64,000 nucleotides of DNA from Chrysopilus asiliformis (taxonomy: Eukaryota; Arthropoda; Insecta; Diptera; Rhagionidae), in assembly GCA_964034945.1 (NCBI GenBank), contig OZ035960.1, forward strand, positions 80,757,331 to 80,821,330, given 5' to 3'. Shown here in pieces: positions 32,031 to 44,145 of the stretch. Below the pieces are notes generated by a model that searched no databases, was not told the origin of the DNA, and was given only the letters and a program-made list of their open reading frames with translations. Both the position numbers and the translations under genes were made by a program. The number at the start of each line of letters is the position of its first letter. Positions within the stretch are counted from its first letter, which is position 1.

Positions 32031-33733
32031 ACACAGTGCGTGTGAAATGGCACGAATTCATGCCAGTTTACACATTAGGACATTTTCCCACACTCTTTAC
32101 ACAAACCGAAAAATGCCATCACACATACCACGTTTTACACAGGGTTATCAGACGGAGGCAAAATTCGTTTAACACACGTCAAAAAAATTGTCGTAATACA
32201 GGTTATCACATGGTGTGTAAACAAAAATTCTGTCACAATTTAAGTTATCAGACGGTGTAAACTGGTGTGAATATTTTGTGACGTCAAAATTACGTCAGTC
32301 ATCACACGTGTTAAGGTTTTGTGTGCTCGTCTGATGCTAGCTTTATGCACACGGAATTTCCAACACAGCTCATTAGACGCCAATAACAATATTAGAATGG
32401 GCCGCCTCAAAAATTACTATTCAGCATAGAACTACATATATTTCACGCGGGAGCCAGATGAATTTCGGGGAGCCAGGTGATACCAATGCAATTAACAGTG
32501 GGTTTGCAGAGGTACCCGGTTTTTCTCGCCTACCCGGTTATGTATAACTTCTTTCCCCTACATAAATTATCGTTTCTTCAGGTTGTCATCACTATTTAAG
32601 GTGAAGAATGTCGAACAATATTCACGACAACCCTTCTTCAAATATCTCCTGATAAGTAAATTCACTAGATTATTGTCATACTCGTTCATTTTAGCAATAT
32701 TTTTATGTATGCATATTCATTTATGTAGTCATTTATCGATAATGCCAGTTTACACAGTCTATGGATGTTTAAAGAATATTTCCTTAACAATTTTTTATAG
32801 TTTCTGTTGTTACCACAATCATCATTAATGCCACTAACTTTTTATTTAAATACAATAAAATAACTCAATATTGAAAAACAGTCAAACAGTCAGATATAAT
32901 TTACATGAAAAATCTTAAATTTATTAAGAATAAATATATATTGGTAAAAATATAACACGAAAAACCATTTAAAAGTTGCGTCAGCATGAAAACCTCTGAC
33001 ATGATAGAAATAAAATTAATTTGCATTTATATTAAGATACCAGATAATAAAAATTGCTATATATGCATAAAAAATTTAAATATTAGAATAACACTTGACA
33101 TATTGATTTTATTTATCTTCAATATTGAATAACTTCTAAACTCGAACACCTTTGAAAACTTAATTTCTTCAATTTACCTATAGTAAACATGAATACTGAA
33201 TTGAATCGATTTTCCTTTAAGTATTCTTACAAATCACTCACCTGTGTCATATAAAGCAAACATTTACAAAAGAAACTCACAATAAGGGAGAAATCAGAAA
33301 TTCTCGCGTACCAAATGTAGTGCCGAAAACAAATATTATGTTTTTATTTCTGAAATCTATTTGGCCATAAAATTGTTGATATATATAAATATGCATTTAA
33401 CGTATTCTCTCTCACATTTCTATATATTCGTTTTACACTCATTTCAATCAAATTCCATTCGTTGAACCGTAAACGGCCTTTTACCAAATCGAAATGTCTT
33501 ATCCGATCAACATCTGTCATCATCTGTTACGAATCTTTCTTTGGTGGAAAATCCTTTCTTGGAGAGTTTTCGACTTTTCCATGTATTCATCTGCACACCC
33601 CTCCTTTCAATTTAACGTTTCGACACATTCTTTGTACCTGATCGTACTATTGTCTAATATAATATATAGAATATGGCAATATTTAAGCATTGAATATATA
33701 TATTTATATATTGTTTCACTTTATTTTTCCCAG

Positions 33734-33917
33734 CTTCAGTGAGTCGAATAGTAAAATATTTCCGATCTGAAGGAACACCTTTGCTGTCAGTAGGAGGATT
33801 TACTTTTGACTTTGAAGAGCCAAAAACTGACTGCTCTAAGGAATACTATATGCTCATTCGGCCAGGAACATTGAGTTTTGGAAGCATCTCAAATTTTTTA
33901 GTATCAATTTTTAGAAG
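33734..33917 (+). CDS. Receptor guanylate cyclase-like, exon 2
   Basis: It follows TTTTTCCCAG and completes the split codon of exon 1 (phase 1). It reads SVSRIVKYFRSEGTPLLSVG and ends NFLVSIFRR at a GTAGTT donor in phase 2. The GTPLLSVGGFTFDFE stretch and YMLIRPGTLSFG belong to the ANF-receptor ligand-binding fold. Continuity with exons 1 and 3 in frame and in sense is the main evidence that they form one gene. Confidence 0.78.
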
Positions 33918-33981
33918 GTAGTTGAAGTTATTTATTCAATAACGAACATATTTTATTGAATATAAATATTGTTATTCATAG
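33918..33981 (+). other. 64-bp intron 2 of the receptor gene
   Basis: GTAGTT at the start, TTATTCATAG at the end, A+T-rich. The length is typical of insect short introns. Confidence 0.75.
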
Positions 33982-34181
33982 ATATAACTGGACCAATGCA
34001 CTAATATTCTATGGCAAAGATGACCAATATAGTGTTGCAGGACTTCATACATGCCATTTAATGATGAGCACTCTAGCTAATGCATATCGGAAAAATAATA
34101 TCACCTTTTCGTCATTCGGAACGGATGTTGTTGGCAATGGAACCGAAGATCTGAAACGAGAAGCCGGATTTGATCATACAA
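33982..34181 (+). CDS. Receptor guanylate cyclase-like, exon 3
   Basis: The first base completes the Arg codon split in exon 2. It reads RYNWTNALIFYGKDDQYSVA, then HTCHLMMSTLANAYRKNNIT and ends GFDHT at a GTTAGT donor in phase 1. This is the second lobe of the ligand-binding fold. The rest of the receptor (membrane span, kinase-homology and cyclase domains) is not recognisable in the 30 kb downstream. The gene either continues beyond the window across a very long intron or is truncated. Confidence 0.76.
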
Positions 34182-34480
34182 GTTAGTATATGTAGAATTT
34201 GAGAACTTTAGTATTTTTTTGTCTTACAAAACACGCAAACAATTAGGACCTTATTAATTGATATAACTAAAAATAAAAAATATGAAATTCATTTCACAGC
34301 CAATATAGTCAGATATTGGATTATTCGTTGAAGTTCGTTTTTTCGATCTTAGTTATCCGAATTATTGAATTATTTAAATAACAATACCTGATGTGAAAAG
34401 CACATGGTTTTCTTATACAAAATCCACATTTCTGTACAATTTACTCTGTAACCCGACACGTAAAATATTTGTTAATATAA
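34182..34480. other. Unassigned sequence after exon 3
   Basis: A+T-rich, presumed intron. No motif is seen. Confidence 0.4.
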
Positions 34481-35310
34481 AAATATGAATTTTTATTTTA
34501 CATAATCTGAAATATGTCGATAATGGTAAAAGATATTCATTTACAATAAAAGGCAAAAGTGTAGAGAATTTTAATATCTTTAATTTTTCTTTCAACATTT
34601 TTTTTTTTGAAAAACCGTTAGTTTGCAAGCAATTCGCAAAAATCTTTTTTTTTTACTTTTTCATGAAATTATCTCAATAACCGTAAAAGATAGAGGATAG
34701 CACTAAAATATCCCAATAACGGTAAAAGATAGTGGATAGGGCTCAAAGACGAAATTGTGGCAAACATTATTCTCTTTAATTCATCGCATATAGTGAATCA
34801 CAAAAAACCTGTTACTTTTTAATATAATTTTTGAATAGCGGCATACCTTATTAACGGCTCGAAATATGCAGTTCTATTAAAAGACAAAAATGTAGGAAAT
34901 TTTATTGTTTCCAAGTTTTGCCATACATAAGACTACTGAAAAACGCGTAGTTTCGGAGTAAATCGCAAAAAAAAAAACTAAATTGCGATTTTTAAAAAGC
35001 CGACATTTTGGTTACTTTCGGTTAACGAATTTTCACCAAAATGCTCCTGGAATAGGGCGATCCTGTCAACTTTTGGTGGAAATCCGTTAACCGGAAGTAA
35101 CCAAAATGGCGGCTTTTAAAAATCGCAAAAAAATCATTTCTTTGGCGTGTCTTTCGAAAACTAACGGGTTTTCGCCGGTTCATTGTATGTGATGAATTGA
35201 AGAGAAAACTCCATGGTACTTCCATAGACAATCTATCTGAGAAGCTACAGTTAAAATTTAAAGTAAATCCGATGAAAATTGCTTGAGTTTCCGACATCGC
35301 AAATTTGAAA
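34480..35310 (+). repeat. Dispersed repeat R3, copy 2, with inverted end
   Basis: It follows 2680-3160 at lower identity (GATAATGGTAAAAGATATTC, GAAAAACGCGTAGTTTCGGA). At about 35010-35115 it turns on itself. TTTTAAAAAGCCGACATTTTGG..CGGTTAACG is followed by CGTTAACCGGAAG..CCAAAATGGCGGCTTTT in the opposite sense. The axis is near 35060, so two R3 ends face each other. Confidence 0.55.
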
Positions 35311-35479
35311 AACATACTTTCAAGTAATATAGTGCCATGGCGCCATTTCGTATCAACACTTGAAAAAAAATTTTTTTTGTATACCTCAATACATGTGTAA
35401 TTAAGCCTAAAAATTTCATTTTAATCCATTCGTTAATAATCGAGAAAAAAATTCTCAATAAAAGTTCATTGTTCAGCGC

Positions 35480-35690
35480 GCCTGGGTAGTATATCCCCTT
35501 AAATTGATATATTTTATTTTCATAATAAGCCTGAATAACTTTAACGCGTTGCTCGATTGTGTATCTTTCCATGGTTCAAATTGAGTTAGTCTGAAATTGA
35601 GAAATGTCAAATGAAATGCAGAAAAAAACTTGACGTTTAGGTGTGGTTCACATTCAACATCGGCCCTTAAAATTTAACCACCCTTTATAT
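35480..35690 (-). pseudogene. Mariner-type transposase, N-terminal fragment, with end remnant
   Basis: On the minus strand MERYTIEQRVKVIQAYYENK (starting 35572) matches the N-terminal helix-turn-helix start of arthropod mariner transposases of the same broad group as the others here. After about 20 codons the frame passes into unrelated sequence. Upstream on that strand, AGGGTGGTTAAATTTTAAGG (about 35665-35685) looks like a mariner terminal repeat. The other end is not found, so most of the element is gone. Confidence 0.6.
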
Positions 35691-36582
35691 CCATCAGTTT
35701 TGTTGATTAATATTGAATATTGATATAAAAATCGAAAATAATTTCTTTAACAAAATTGACTTTTAATTAGTAACTAGAAGATGACTACATGAAGTCGGAA
35801 CTAATGTGACCGATTTGTCCACATGGGGTCAAAATGTCCTTTTCAGCCTGTTTTTGGCCCGCCTTAAAAGCTGTCTTCGAAAATCTATTTTAAATTGTCA
35901 CTACGGGTACTTTAGCAAAAAAACGGGAAGTTTGTACAATTTCCGTTATTAATAATTCATTTTGCCTGGCAATTCTTGAATAAGAATAACCCAAGAAATC
36001 ACTTTAGACTTGTTTTAAGAAATTTAGAGGTAGATACACCATACATGGCTTTTTTTTAAACACCATGAAACGAAAATTAAAAGAAGCTTTCAATTAAAAA
36101 AAAAAACCTTTTTTCCGACAAATTTTGTGACCGAATGGTTATTTTCAAACAAAAATTCTAATATGTTATCATTTATTTGAGTTTTTTTTATTGAAATATA
36201 TATTGTATGTATCAAATTGTCCTGTATTACCATGAATGTCCCCCAAATGTCACTCTTCGAAAAATTTGTCACTATTTAAACCTGAATGTCCCCTTAAATT
36301 GCCACCGTTATGAATTCTCAAGCGGTCGCTTTGGTCGGAACGTGAGACGTCAGCAGAAAAATCTTTCCATTTGCCTATTTAAATAATGTTTTACGCATAT
36401 CCATACTAAAGATTGCTGAATTTTCTTTTACTATCGATCGAGATTTTTTGAACTACTTACCACAGCTAAAGTTTATAACAAAATATTCACATTTCTTCAA
36501 GATGATAATAAAACTTTTTTTTTTCAAAGCAAATGTGCGGAATTTTTGTGCATTATATCATTAAATATTAATGACATAATTA
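35691..36582. other. Unassigned A+T-rich stretch
   Basis: No gene or structured repeat recognised. Confidence 0.4.
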
Positions 36583-37131
36583 AACATAACAAAAGCTATA
36601 ATTGCCAATCTGGCAATCATTGGAGACCCGTATGGTGATATTCGTATCAAAATTCGAACAGTTATACCAAAATTCCACTTTGAAGTCAAACTTTCCAATA
36701 AGATTTTTTAAAATTTATTCCAATCGGATTTTGATGTATGGTAGTTTTATGTAGAATCACATCCTAAATAACTTTTGTTCTTGGACTTTTTTGATAAGAT
36801 GCACCGTTTTTGAGATATTCACAAAAAACGATTTCGTTCGTATGGGGGGTACCCCCCCTAATGGTCCATTTTTGCCCATTTATTTTTGTCGCATTTTACG
36901 AAAAACGGATCTGTGCAAACTTTCAAGTCTCTAGCTCAATCCGTGCGCTCGCAATCCGCGCCACAGACAGACGGACAGACAGACAGACGGACGGACATGC
37001 AGAAATTAAATATTTTTATCATTCTAAACACACTGGTGTAATTCATTTTTGTGTGCGATGACGGGATCTTGGCGTTACAAACGGTAAGGCAAAGTTAATA
37101 TACCCTTTGGTTTCACCATACGGGTATAAAA
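36583..37131 (+). repeat. Dispersed repeat R1, copy c
   Basis: Nearly full length, from AACATAACAAAAGCTATAAT to CACCATACGGGTATAAAAA. A short deletion removes the AACGAACTTAGCCTC block near 36880. The CCGT/CTGT tract (about 36961-37000) is short. Confidence 0.8.
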
Positions 37132-37214
37132 ACTAATAATTAAACCATCAGCAACAAAATGACTAAATTCACATAGAATTACTTTAAAATTCACAAAGAT
37201 ATGTTTTTGTATAA

Positions 37215-37703
37215 AGGAGCCGCTCCATTACCATGACTTTTTACCATGACAAAAAAATGCAGGAAACTAGAGCAAGATAGACTTATGTAGATCTAAATAG
37301 GAATGACTGAATACAAGTTAAACGCTATCCCTTCCACTTTTACAATTTTATAGCAATCATATCAAACCTTATGCTATGAATATAATGTTCAAATTGGCAT
37401 GGTAACAAAGCTTTTGACTATGCATGCGAAGGAGAAAAAGCTTTTAAAATGACATCACGCTATAATAACCTTTCGTATGTGCCCGTGCTTGCTATTCACT
37501 TACAGGGACAATGTGTGGTTGTAGTAGAAATCGCCATAAAATCGCCATAAAATCGCCATAACAAAAGAGGGGAAATTATTTTTGCATTTGTCGACAAATT
37601 TTTGCAGTTGATTCTTATCTCCCTTTCTCGCCAAGGCATCTTCACATAAATGTGTCTCATTTTTTTTGTCATGGTAAAAAGTCATGGTAATGGAGCGGCT
37701 CCT
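37215..37703. mobile_element. Harbinger-like MITE, TIR AGGAGCCGCTCCATTACC
   Basis: About 43 bp of inverted repeat (AGGAGCCGCTCCATTACCAT onward) is flanked by TAA (37212-37214, 37704-37706), the TWA target of PIF/Harbinger. The interior has three tandem copies of AAATCGCCATA near 37527. GGAGC/GCTCC makes the very tip self-complementary. No coding sequence. Confidence 0.9.
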
Positions 37704-37706
37704 TAA

Positions 37707-38414
37707 GATTTTCGGTTTGTCCTTACAGGCACTCGACCCGAAGTAGCAACATTGTGTAAGAAAATAAAATAATTAAGAAAGTGTGGGCGCGGACCGCGTT
37801 GGCATTCATGTAAAATTACATTAAAGTTGAAATTCGAGTTTTTGAAACGGTTAAAAACCGAAATGGTAGTTTTCCAAAATGGAAATTATATTTCTAATTA
37901 GTTACTACTTACTTTAACTTAAATATACCTCAATGCATGCTGAAATATTAGTTTTGATGGGTTTAAAAATCTAAAACTGCAACTTCGGCAAAATTCTACA
38001 TGCACAGCAACCTTTTGGACATCCCGCCTAAATTTATGCAATCTTTTGGTAACATTTGATTTCCATTCTGAAAACATTGTGAGGGTTTTGCAAATGACCA
38101 ATGTTTGGTTTGCGTCTAGAGTGCTATAAAGTTTTAAAGTATTTTTTACCAAAAAAAAGTATTTTTTACCGCAAGATGTCTCTGTTTACTATTAGATTAA
38201 ATTTGTTTGCAAACATTTTTAGGTTTTGGGAATGAAAAAAGCTGCGAAATAACAAGAGCTTTCGGAGCGAATTCAAATATCATTGCCAAAAATCACCATC
38301 GAGCTTTCTTCAAAAAATTTTATCACAGGAAAATGTCCTCAATTTGACTCCTATCTGTTTTTATGTATGTTCACTCAAAAATTTTTACCAGGTTGGCCGA
38401 TTTTCGCCATTCTT
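37707..38414. other. Unassigned stretch
   Basis: Nothing recognised on either strand; the open frames here are short and without motifs. Confidence 0.4.
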
Positions 38415-38973
38415 TTTTATACCCGTATGGTGAAACCAAAGGGTATATTAACTTTGCCTTACCGTTTGTAACGCCAAGATCCCGTCATCACACATAAAAA
38501 TGAATTACACCAGTGTGTTTAGAATGATAAAAAAAATTGAATTTTCCATGTCCGTCCATCTGTCCGTCCGTCTGTCTGTCTGTCTGTGGCGCGGATTGCG
38601 GGCGCACGGATTGAGCTAGAGACTTGAAATTTTGCACAGCTCCGTTTCTCGTAAAATGGAAGACTAAGTTCGTTAATGGGCAAAAATGGACCGTTAGGGG
38701 GGGTACCCCCCATACGAGCGAAAACGTTTTTTGTGAATATCTCAAAAACGGTGCATCTTATCAAAAAAGTCCAAGAACAAAAGTTATTTAGGATGTGATT
38801 CTACATAAAACTACCATACATCAAAATCCGATTGGAATAAATTTTAAAAAATCTTATTGGAAAGTTTGACTTCAAAGTGGAATTTTGGTATAACTGTTCG
38901 AATTTTGATACGAATATCACCATACGGGTCTCCAATGATTGCCAGATTGGCAATTATAGCTTTTGTTATGTTT
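38415..38973 (-). repeat. Dispersed repeat R1, copy d
   Basis: Full-length copy with TTTTTATACCCGTATGG at the left, CCGT/CTGT tract about 38550-38586, the GGGGGGTACCCCCC palindrome and TTTTGTTATGTTTA at the right. Same orientation as copies b, f, g and h. Confidence 0.82.
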
Positions 38974-41790
38974 ACAATTTACAATTACAACAAAACGAGA
39001 TAGTGAAATTTATTATTCTTCAGAAGGCAATGATTCACAGGTGAAAACTTATGCTTCATTTAGAAAATTCGAAACTTTCTGTAATGTGAATTTGATACTT
39101 CATTGAGTTTTTTTAACCTCATTTTATTATTTAAAAAATGGTTTAGTTTTCTTATATAACTTAAATATACAAACAAAAAAAATTGCTTAAAATCCTTATA
39201 TAGTGACATTCTAAATTTTCAGATAGAAAATATTTAACCGCTTCATATTTTATGGGAGACATTTACATTCGACTTCGTGTTCAGATGATACGATTGTTTT
39301 AGGCACGATGCTGTGTCATATTGAAACAGGGTGAATAAAATTCTGGATTTCTTGTGTTTTTACTTTTTTGGATAAAGGAAAATAACGGAATCACATCTGG
39401 TAGCATTAGACAAATGTCAAATCAGAAAGGATTTGTTTGGCTAGGTAATTTCTTAAGGTAATTTCTCAAGGTAATTTCTCAAGGTAATTTTACCGTCATT
39501 AAAATCTGCCACACTCTTTGCCTTTAAATATCTCTCCCCTTTGCAGGAAACAGCCTTCAAGGGAATTCAGACAAACGATACAATAGATCTACATAACAAA
39601 TTAAAGCCCAATCTCAATATATATAGCCAGAGAGAAATTCGAAAACTTTGAATTTAAAGTTTTTTGAGACAAAAAATTGTGCAATTATAGGCTCACCAGG
39701 ACTCTTGTCATAAAATCTCACCCTATATAAAGCTTTCCCAAAATCTAAACACATTTCATGAGCTTTTTTATATAACAACGAAATGCCTGATTCATGACGA
39801 CGTGACTACCTGTTGTTGTAATCACAAAATTGTGAGAATCAACGCGTACATTTGGCTTAGAATACTTATTTTGTAAATAGAAAGTTCAGTTGTTTGGGAA
39901 GTTTCGGCAAAGAAAACCGCAAAACAGAATAGCATTCCCATAAGATCCCTTTGTTAGTAAATGGTGTTAGTTTCCAAATTTTTTTACCATTTCAAGATTG
40001 GTATCGTTCTAGTGAATTCACTCAAGTGACATACCGTTTTCTCCATTATATTGTCGTATATAAAAATTTCAAAAGCACATATGTTAAAAGTATTGATTGC
40101 ATTCCGCCGATATTAAAAAATAGTTAAATATTTATTCATTTTCACGCAAATCTTTTTTAGTATATTAAGATTCAATTATGATGGTTTAATCAGTTAAACT
40201 TATAAGTATAAAAAATATTAGTGCTCTTTTTTCAATAGTTTTAAAATGTACTGAAGTTTGTTTTTAATATATGCGGTGAGTTTTGAAAGTATTAATTTAA
40301 AATACGACCTTTTGGGCCTGAGTTGTTTCTTTGATGCCAAACTTCAAAAATAAATTTTAAAATATAAACTGCACATGCATATTTATTTGTAAAATAATGT
40401 CGAATTGAAATCTATGTTACAAATTTCAGGGAATTCCGAGTTTCATCTAAAATTTCGATTGACTCTGATTACATTAAAATAGTTTTATGATTGCTTTACA
40501 AACTTATAAAAAATTGAGGAAATACTTCTGAAAAATTCACTATCTTTTTAAAATTTCGACTTTGTATTTCGTTTTTCCATCGATGTAGATCAGTAATGAG
40601 AAAAATTAGATTCAATTAAATTTATGTTTTTTGGGATCATTACTAAAACGGTCATATTGAAATCATAAACTTAGCCTAGTTTAGTGTGTTAGCCACGTAC
40701 CAGTTCTATTCATTGTAAGTCCAAAAAATGCGTATTTTTTGTTATGAAATTAAATTACATCTATAATTACAAATACACAATACAAAATAATAAAATTAAG
40801 AAACAAAAAAGGAAACACACGAGTAATTTCGTTGAGTATAAAAAGGTTTGAGAGGTCTCATATAATCTGGCAAGTGGTTAAATAATATTATTTTCAGACC
40901 TCTTCCTCGTTTTTGATACAAATTGAATTGTTTTTTTTTGATTTTCTCGCAAAGGGCCGTTGCATTTAGGGAATCTAAGGCCCTAGGAGCAGCGAAAATG
41001 TGAGGCTCCCATGGCAAATGACGACACTACGTAGTGCTAACTTTTTCTGATCATATTTCAACTCTAAAAATGTTTGTGCTTTGAAAAATTGGGCACTTTT
41101 TTATAGCCGTTGAGTTAAACTCGATTTAGTAAAACCATATTTAAAATTTAACACCCATTTTAAAAAGTTACTTATTTATAAACAAATTTTAATTGTGATT
41201 TAGTTAAACAACGAAACTATTACAGCTCAAAATTACAAAATATCAACCGCGAAATGCACTCTTTATTTGGTTTTATTGATAAATAAGAGCAAATAAAACC
41301 TTTTAAAATGCATTAAGTGATCTGCAGGTTGAAAGGAATTTACTTTTTACCTTTAGTTGTGATTGAAATTTCATGAAAGTTTCAAGTGGAAAAGTATGTT
41401 TCTTGTAATTGTCCTTTTTACCAAAGATCAGCATTCATGTTTTCTGTGTCGAAATCCCCCGATGCCATTATGCTCTTAGTTTTATCTCGCGATGCCGAAA
41501 TTTCTTCAAGATTAAAAAATACGGCAAAAAATCGTAAAATAAACAGAATTTACAATGTTTTTAGGATAGACACTCCCCAATTACTGTTAATATTTAAACC
41601 TCGTCGATATCATTTAACTTAATTTTTACAGGCAAAATGTTATTTTAATTTAGGGTTGATCAACCACTTAAACATGCCTTTCGCCAAGTTTAAATTGAAA
41701 ACCCATTTTAGCGCTTAAACACAGATTAAAAAGGTCTATGAATAACTTAAAACCGAGTTTAGCTTAAAAAAAAGTTTAAAAAAAAATTGA
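38974..41790. other. Unassigned 2.8-kb stretch
   Basis: The only structure I see is a 13-bp tandem repeat (GGTAATTTCTCAA, about four units, 39442-39493). No gene, terminal repeats or dispersed family recognised. Confidence 0.4.
39442..39493. repeat. 13-bp tandem repeat
   Basis: GGTAATTTCTTAA once, GGTAATTTCTCAA twice, then GGTAATTTTACC. Confidence 0.85.
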
Positions 41791-42579
41791 AACATAACAA
41801 GAGCTATAATTGCCAATCTGGCAATCATTGAAAACCCGTATGGTGATTTAAGTGAATGGCGAACAGTTTTATCAAAATTCCACTATGAAGTCAAACTTTC
41901 CAATAAGATTTTTTTAAATTTATTCCAATCGGATTTTGATGTATAGGAGTTTTATCCCTCTCAATGGCTGGGCGAACGCAGCAACCGGGATCGCCCTTCA
42001 CAAAATCTAAAGTTTCACTGACTCAGACTTCAAAAGACAAAGGCATAGTGGGTCAGTGTTTAGAAAAGTGTCCATTCAATGATGAAAATTAAACAAAGCG
42101 TTTGAAAAACCGTTACAGAAGCCACTAAATGAATTTAAAGGTCTGTCCCATATATAGGGCAAATCCATTGAGAGGGTTATGTAGAATCATATCCTAAATA
42201 ACTTTTGTTCTTGGACTTTTTTGATAAGATGCACCGTTTTTGAGATATTCGCAAAAAACGTTTTCGCTCGTATGGGGGGTACCCCCCCTAACGGTCCATT
42301 TTTGCCCATTAACGAACTTAGTCTTCCATTTTACGAGAAACAGAACTGTGCAAAATTTCAAGTCTCTAGCTCAATCCGTACGCCCGCAATCCGCGCCACA
42401 GACGGACAGACAGACGGACGGACGGACAGACGGACGGACGGACATGCAAAAATTAATTATTTTTATGATTCTAAACACACTGGTGTAATTCATTTTTATG
42501 TCTGATGACGGGATCTTGGCGTTACAAACGGTAAGGCAAAGTTAGTATACCCTTTGGTTTCACCATACGAGTATAAAAA
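41791..42579 (+). repeat. Dispersed repeat R1, copy e, interrupted
   Basis: From AACATAACAAGAGCTATAAT to CACCATACGAGTATAAAAA. It lacks the TTCGTATC segment near the left end, as do copies a and f (GATTTAAGTGAATGGCGAACAG), which suggests a subfamily. It is interrupted by the CCC-ended element at 41956-42176. CCGT tract about 42401-42450. Confidence 0.8.
41956..42176. mobile_element. CCC..GGG element with TTAT target duplication
   Basis: The 12-bp ends CCCTCTCAATGG and CCATTGAGAGGG are perfect inverses, flanked by TTAT (41952-41955, 42177-42180). Uninterrupted R1 copies have a single TTAT at this place (GTTTTATGTAGAATC), so the 4-bp duplication is certain. CCC-starting ends with a 4-bp TTAA-like target are characteristic of piggyBac. 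TTAT would be a non-canonical site. The 221 bp have no coding capacity. Confidence 0.88.
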
Positions 42580-43133
42580 CAGTAAAACAATGATGCGCGG
42601 CGTGACAAACCACTGAAAAGTGTTTTCCACCATGGGTGTCATTGCATATCCCATCCGCCCAACGGTGATGTGCCCGCGACAAAAATGGCTTATCATCGCG
42701 ATTTGCATGATGACGAAATATGTGAATAAAGACGAGACGGCTACTTAAAATCCTATTTGGGGTACGTTATTTACTTCTGCTTTTTGTGTTGTTTTCTATA
42801 AAAGTCGCTAAAAATTTGTTTTCTATAAAAGTCGCTGAAAATTTTCGGCCCCTAGTATTCAGCAACATTTTTCTTGAATTTAGTTACATATTTTGGACAG
42901 TGACATTTTCGGTTACTAGAATCAAGAAAATATTTCCTTGGATTCAGTAACGAACATCAATAAAATTTTCAGTTACTGGAAACAAAGAATATTAAGGAAG
43001 GACTCGAGTTACAAATATTTTTAATGTACGAAGTTTTATCTCATCATCGTCCTCGGCGTTACAGCTCGCGGAGAGATTCCCTGCTTTAAACCAACAGTTT
43101 TACATGGATTGCGAACCATGGATGAATTACAAC
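42580..43133. other. Unassigned stretch
   Basis: A short local direct repeat (TTTTCTATAAAAGTCGCT, near 42792 and 42821) is the only feature seen. Confidence 0.4.
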
Positions 43134-43545
43134 CAGGGATGGCCCCAATTTGCCTTAGGAGGGAAGTAGATTGGACCAAAAATAGTAGTAGATTGATACT
43201 AATAGTATAGCAGATTTTCAAAAAAAAACCTTTTCTACCTATGCCGATATACCAATTTGTATAACTAAAGCTAAATAGCTTTATCATTCATAATACCAAA
43301 ATTCTATCAACAAAAAACTTGCTGTAGTTCAGAAAATGACATTTAAAAACTTCTTTTGTATTGGCTGCCTCATATTTAATTTCGTTAGAAGCTTTTTACA
43401 TTTAACATGTATAAATACAATTTTTTGGTTGATTCATGTATTTTACAAAAAATAGTAGTAGATTTGATTTACTACGCACTAAGGCTTTTGAAGGCGAAAA
43501 TAGTAGTAGTAGATTTACTACAATTGTAGTGTGGGGACATCGCTA
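43134..43545. mobile_element. hAT-type MITE, TIR CAGGGATGGCCCC
   Basis: The ends CAGGGATGGCCCC and GGGGACATCGCTA are imperfect inverses, flanked by ATTACAAC (43126-43133, 43546-43553). An 8-bp duplication indicates hAT. Reiterated TAGTAGTAGATT motifs lie in both flanks. 412 bp, no coding sequence. Confidence 0.85.
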
Positions 43546-43882
43546 ATTACAACAAGCCTTATCTAGCTATCTCATTTCTCTTGTAAGTAGACGAAGGGTT
43601 TGCGAGTTGTTTTAGAATAAAAATATTGTATGTGTTTATGCACATATTTTTATTCCGCTAAAACTACAAAGTGAAAATACTCCGATTCTCGTGTATTTTG
43701 AATGTTTGTATCCTGTTTTTCTAACACTTTCATATACATAATAACAATTAGTATGTATGAGTTAATTTCGTTGATTTTTTGAATGTGACGTTAACACGAG
43801 TCGCTCAGATTCTAGTAAAAACTGTTTTTATTACAGAACCAACCCTGATGGTTCGAAATAACGGTATATAATACTTGCAATA

Positions 43883-44141
43883 TCGTCGGCTAAAAGTGAA
43901 ATTGTGCTAAGTCCATTATACCAAATTTGCCAGAAGAGCAATAAAAAGCTTGTTAAATCATTTTAATTTTCATTTAAAGAAAACAGAGTCTCATTTAAAG
44001 AAAACTGAGCCCAATTTAATTCTCATTTAAAGAAAAGTCAGTCTTATTAAAAGAGAATTAAAACGATTTAACAAGGTTTTCATTGCTCTTCTGGAAAATT
44101 ATACCAAATGGACTTAGCACAATTTCACTTTTAGCCGACGA
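43883..44141. mobile_element. TA-flanked hairpin MITE, copy 1
   Basis: The ends start TCGTCGGCTAAAAGTGAAAT and end with its inverse, with TA on both sides (43881-43882, 44142-44143). Almost the whole 259 bp is one hairpin; the inner arms carry CATTTAAAGAAAAC repeats. A TA target and simple hairpin structure suggest a Tc1/mariner-mobilised MITE, but no transposase source is visible here. Two sister copies lie at 44325 and 60531. Confidence 0.9.
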
Positions 44142-44145
44142 TATG

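Larger units (their letters stand above)
31069..32342 (+). mobile_element. PIF/Harbinger element with partial transposase
   Basis: The ends are 51-bp perfect inverted repeats starting AGCTAGCATCAGACGAGCAC, flanked by TTA (31066-31068, 32343-32345). TATCAGACGGTGTG-like motifs recur at least five times in the subterminal parts. It contains the beginning of a Harbinger transposase cut off by an R1 fragment. At 1274 bp it is a defective derivative of a larger autonomous element. Confidence 0.92.
23516..33733 (+). other. 10.2-kb intron 1 of the receptor gene, filled with transposons
   Basis: It runs from the donor GTAAGC (23516) to the acceptor TTTTTCCCAG (ending 33733). It contains an R2 copy with a MITE, a dead mariner, nested Harbinger elements with a SINE, a CACCC-ended MITE and a Harbinger relic. 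Stretches without a recognised element are 24746-25339, 25531-26173, 27029-27680, 30357-30864 and 32346-33733. In these I see only A+T-rich DNA. Confidence 0.7.

Noticed and set aside
23041..34181. Assignment of the receptor to Gyc76C
   Set aside because: The N-terminal region does not resemble the Gyc76C start as I remember it. An NPR-like receptor cyclase fits better, so no symbol is given.
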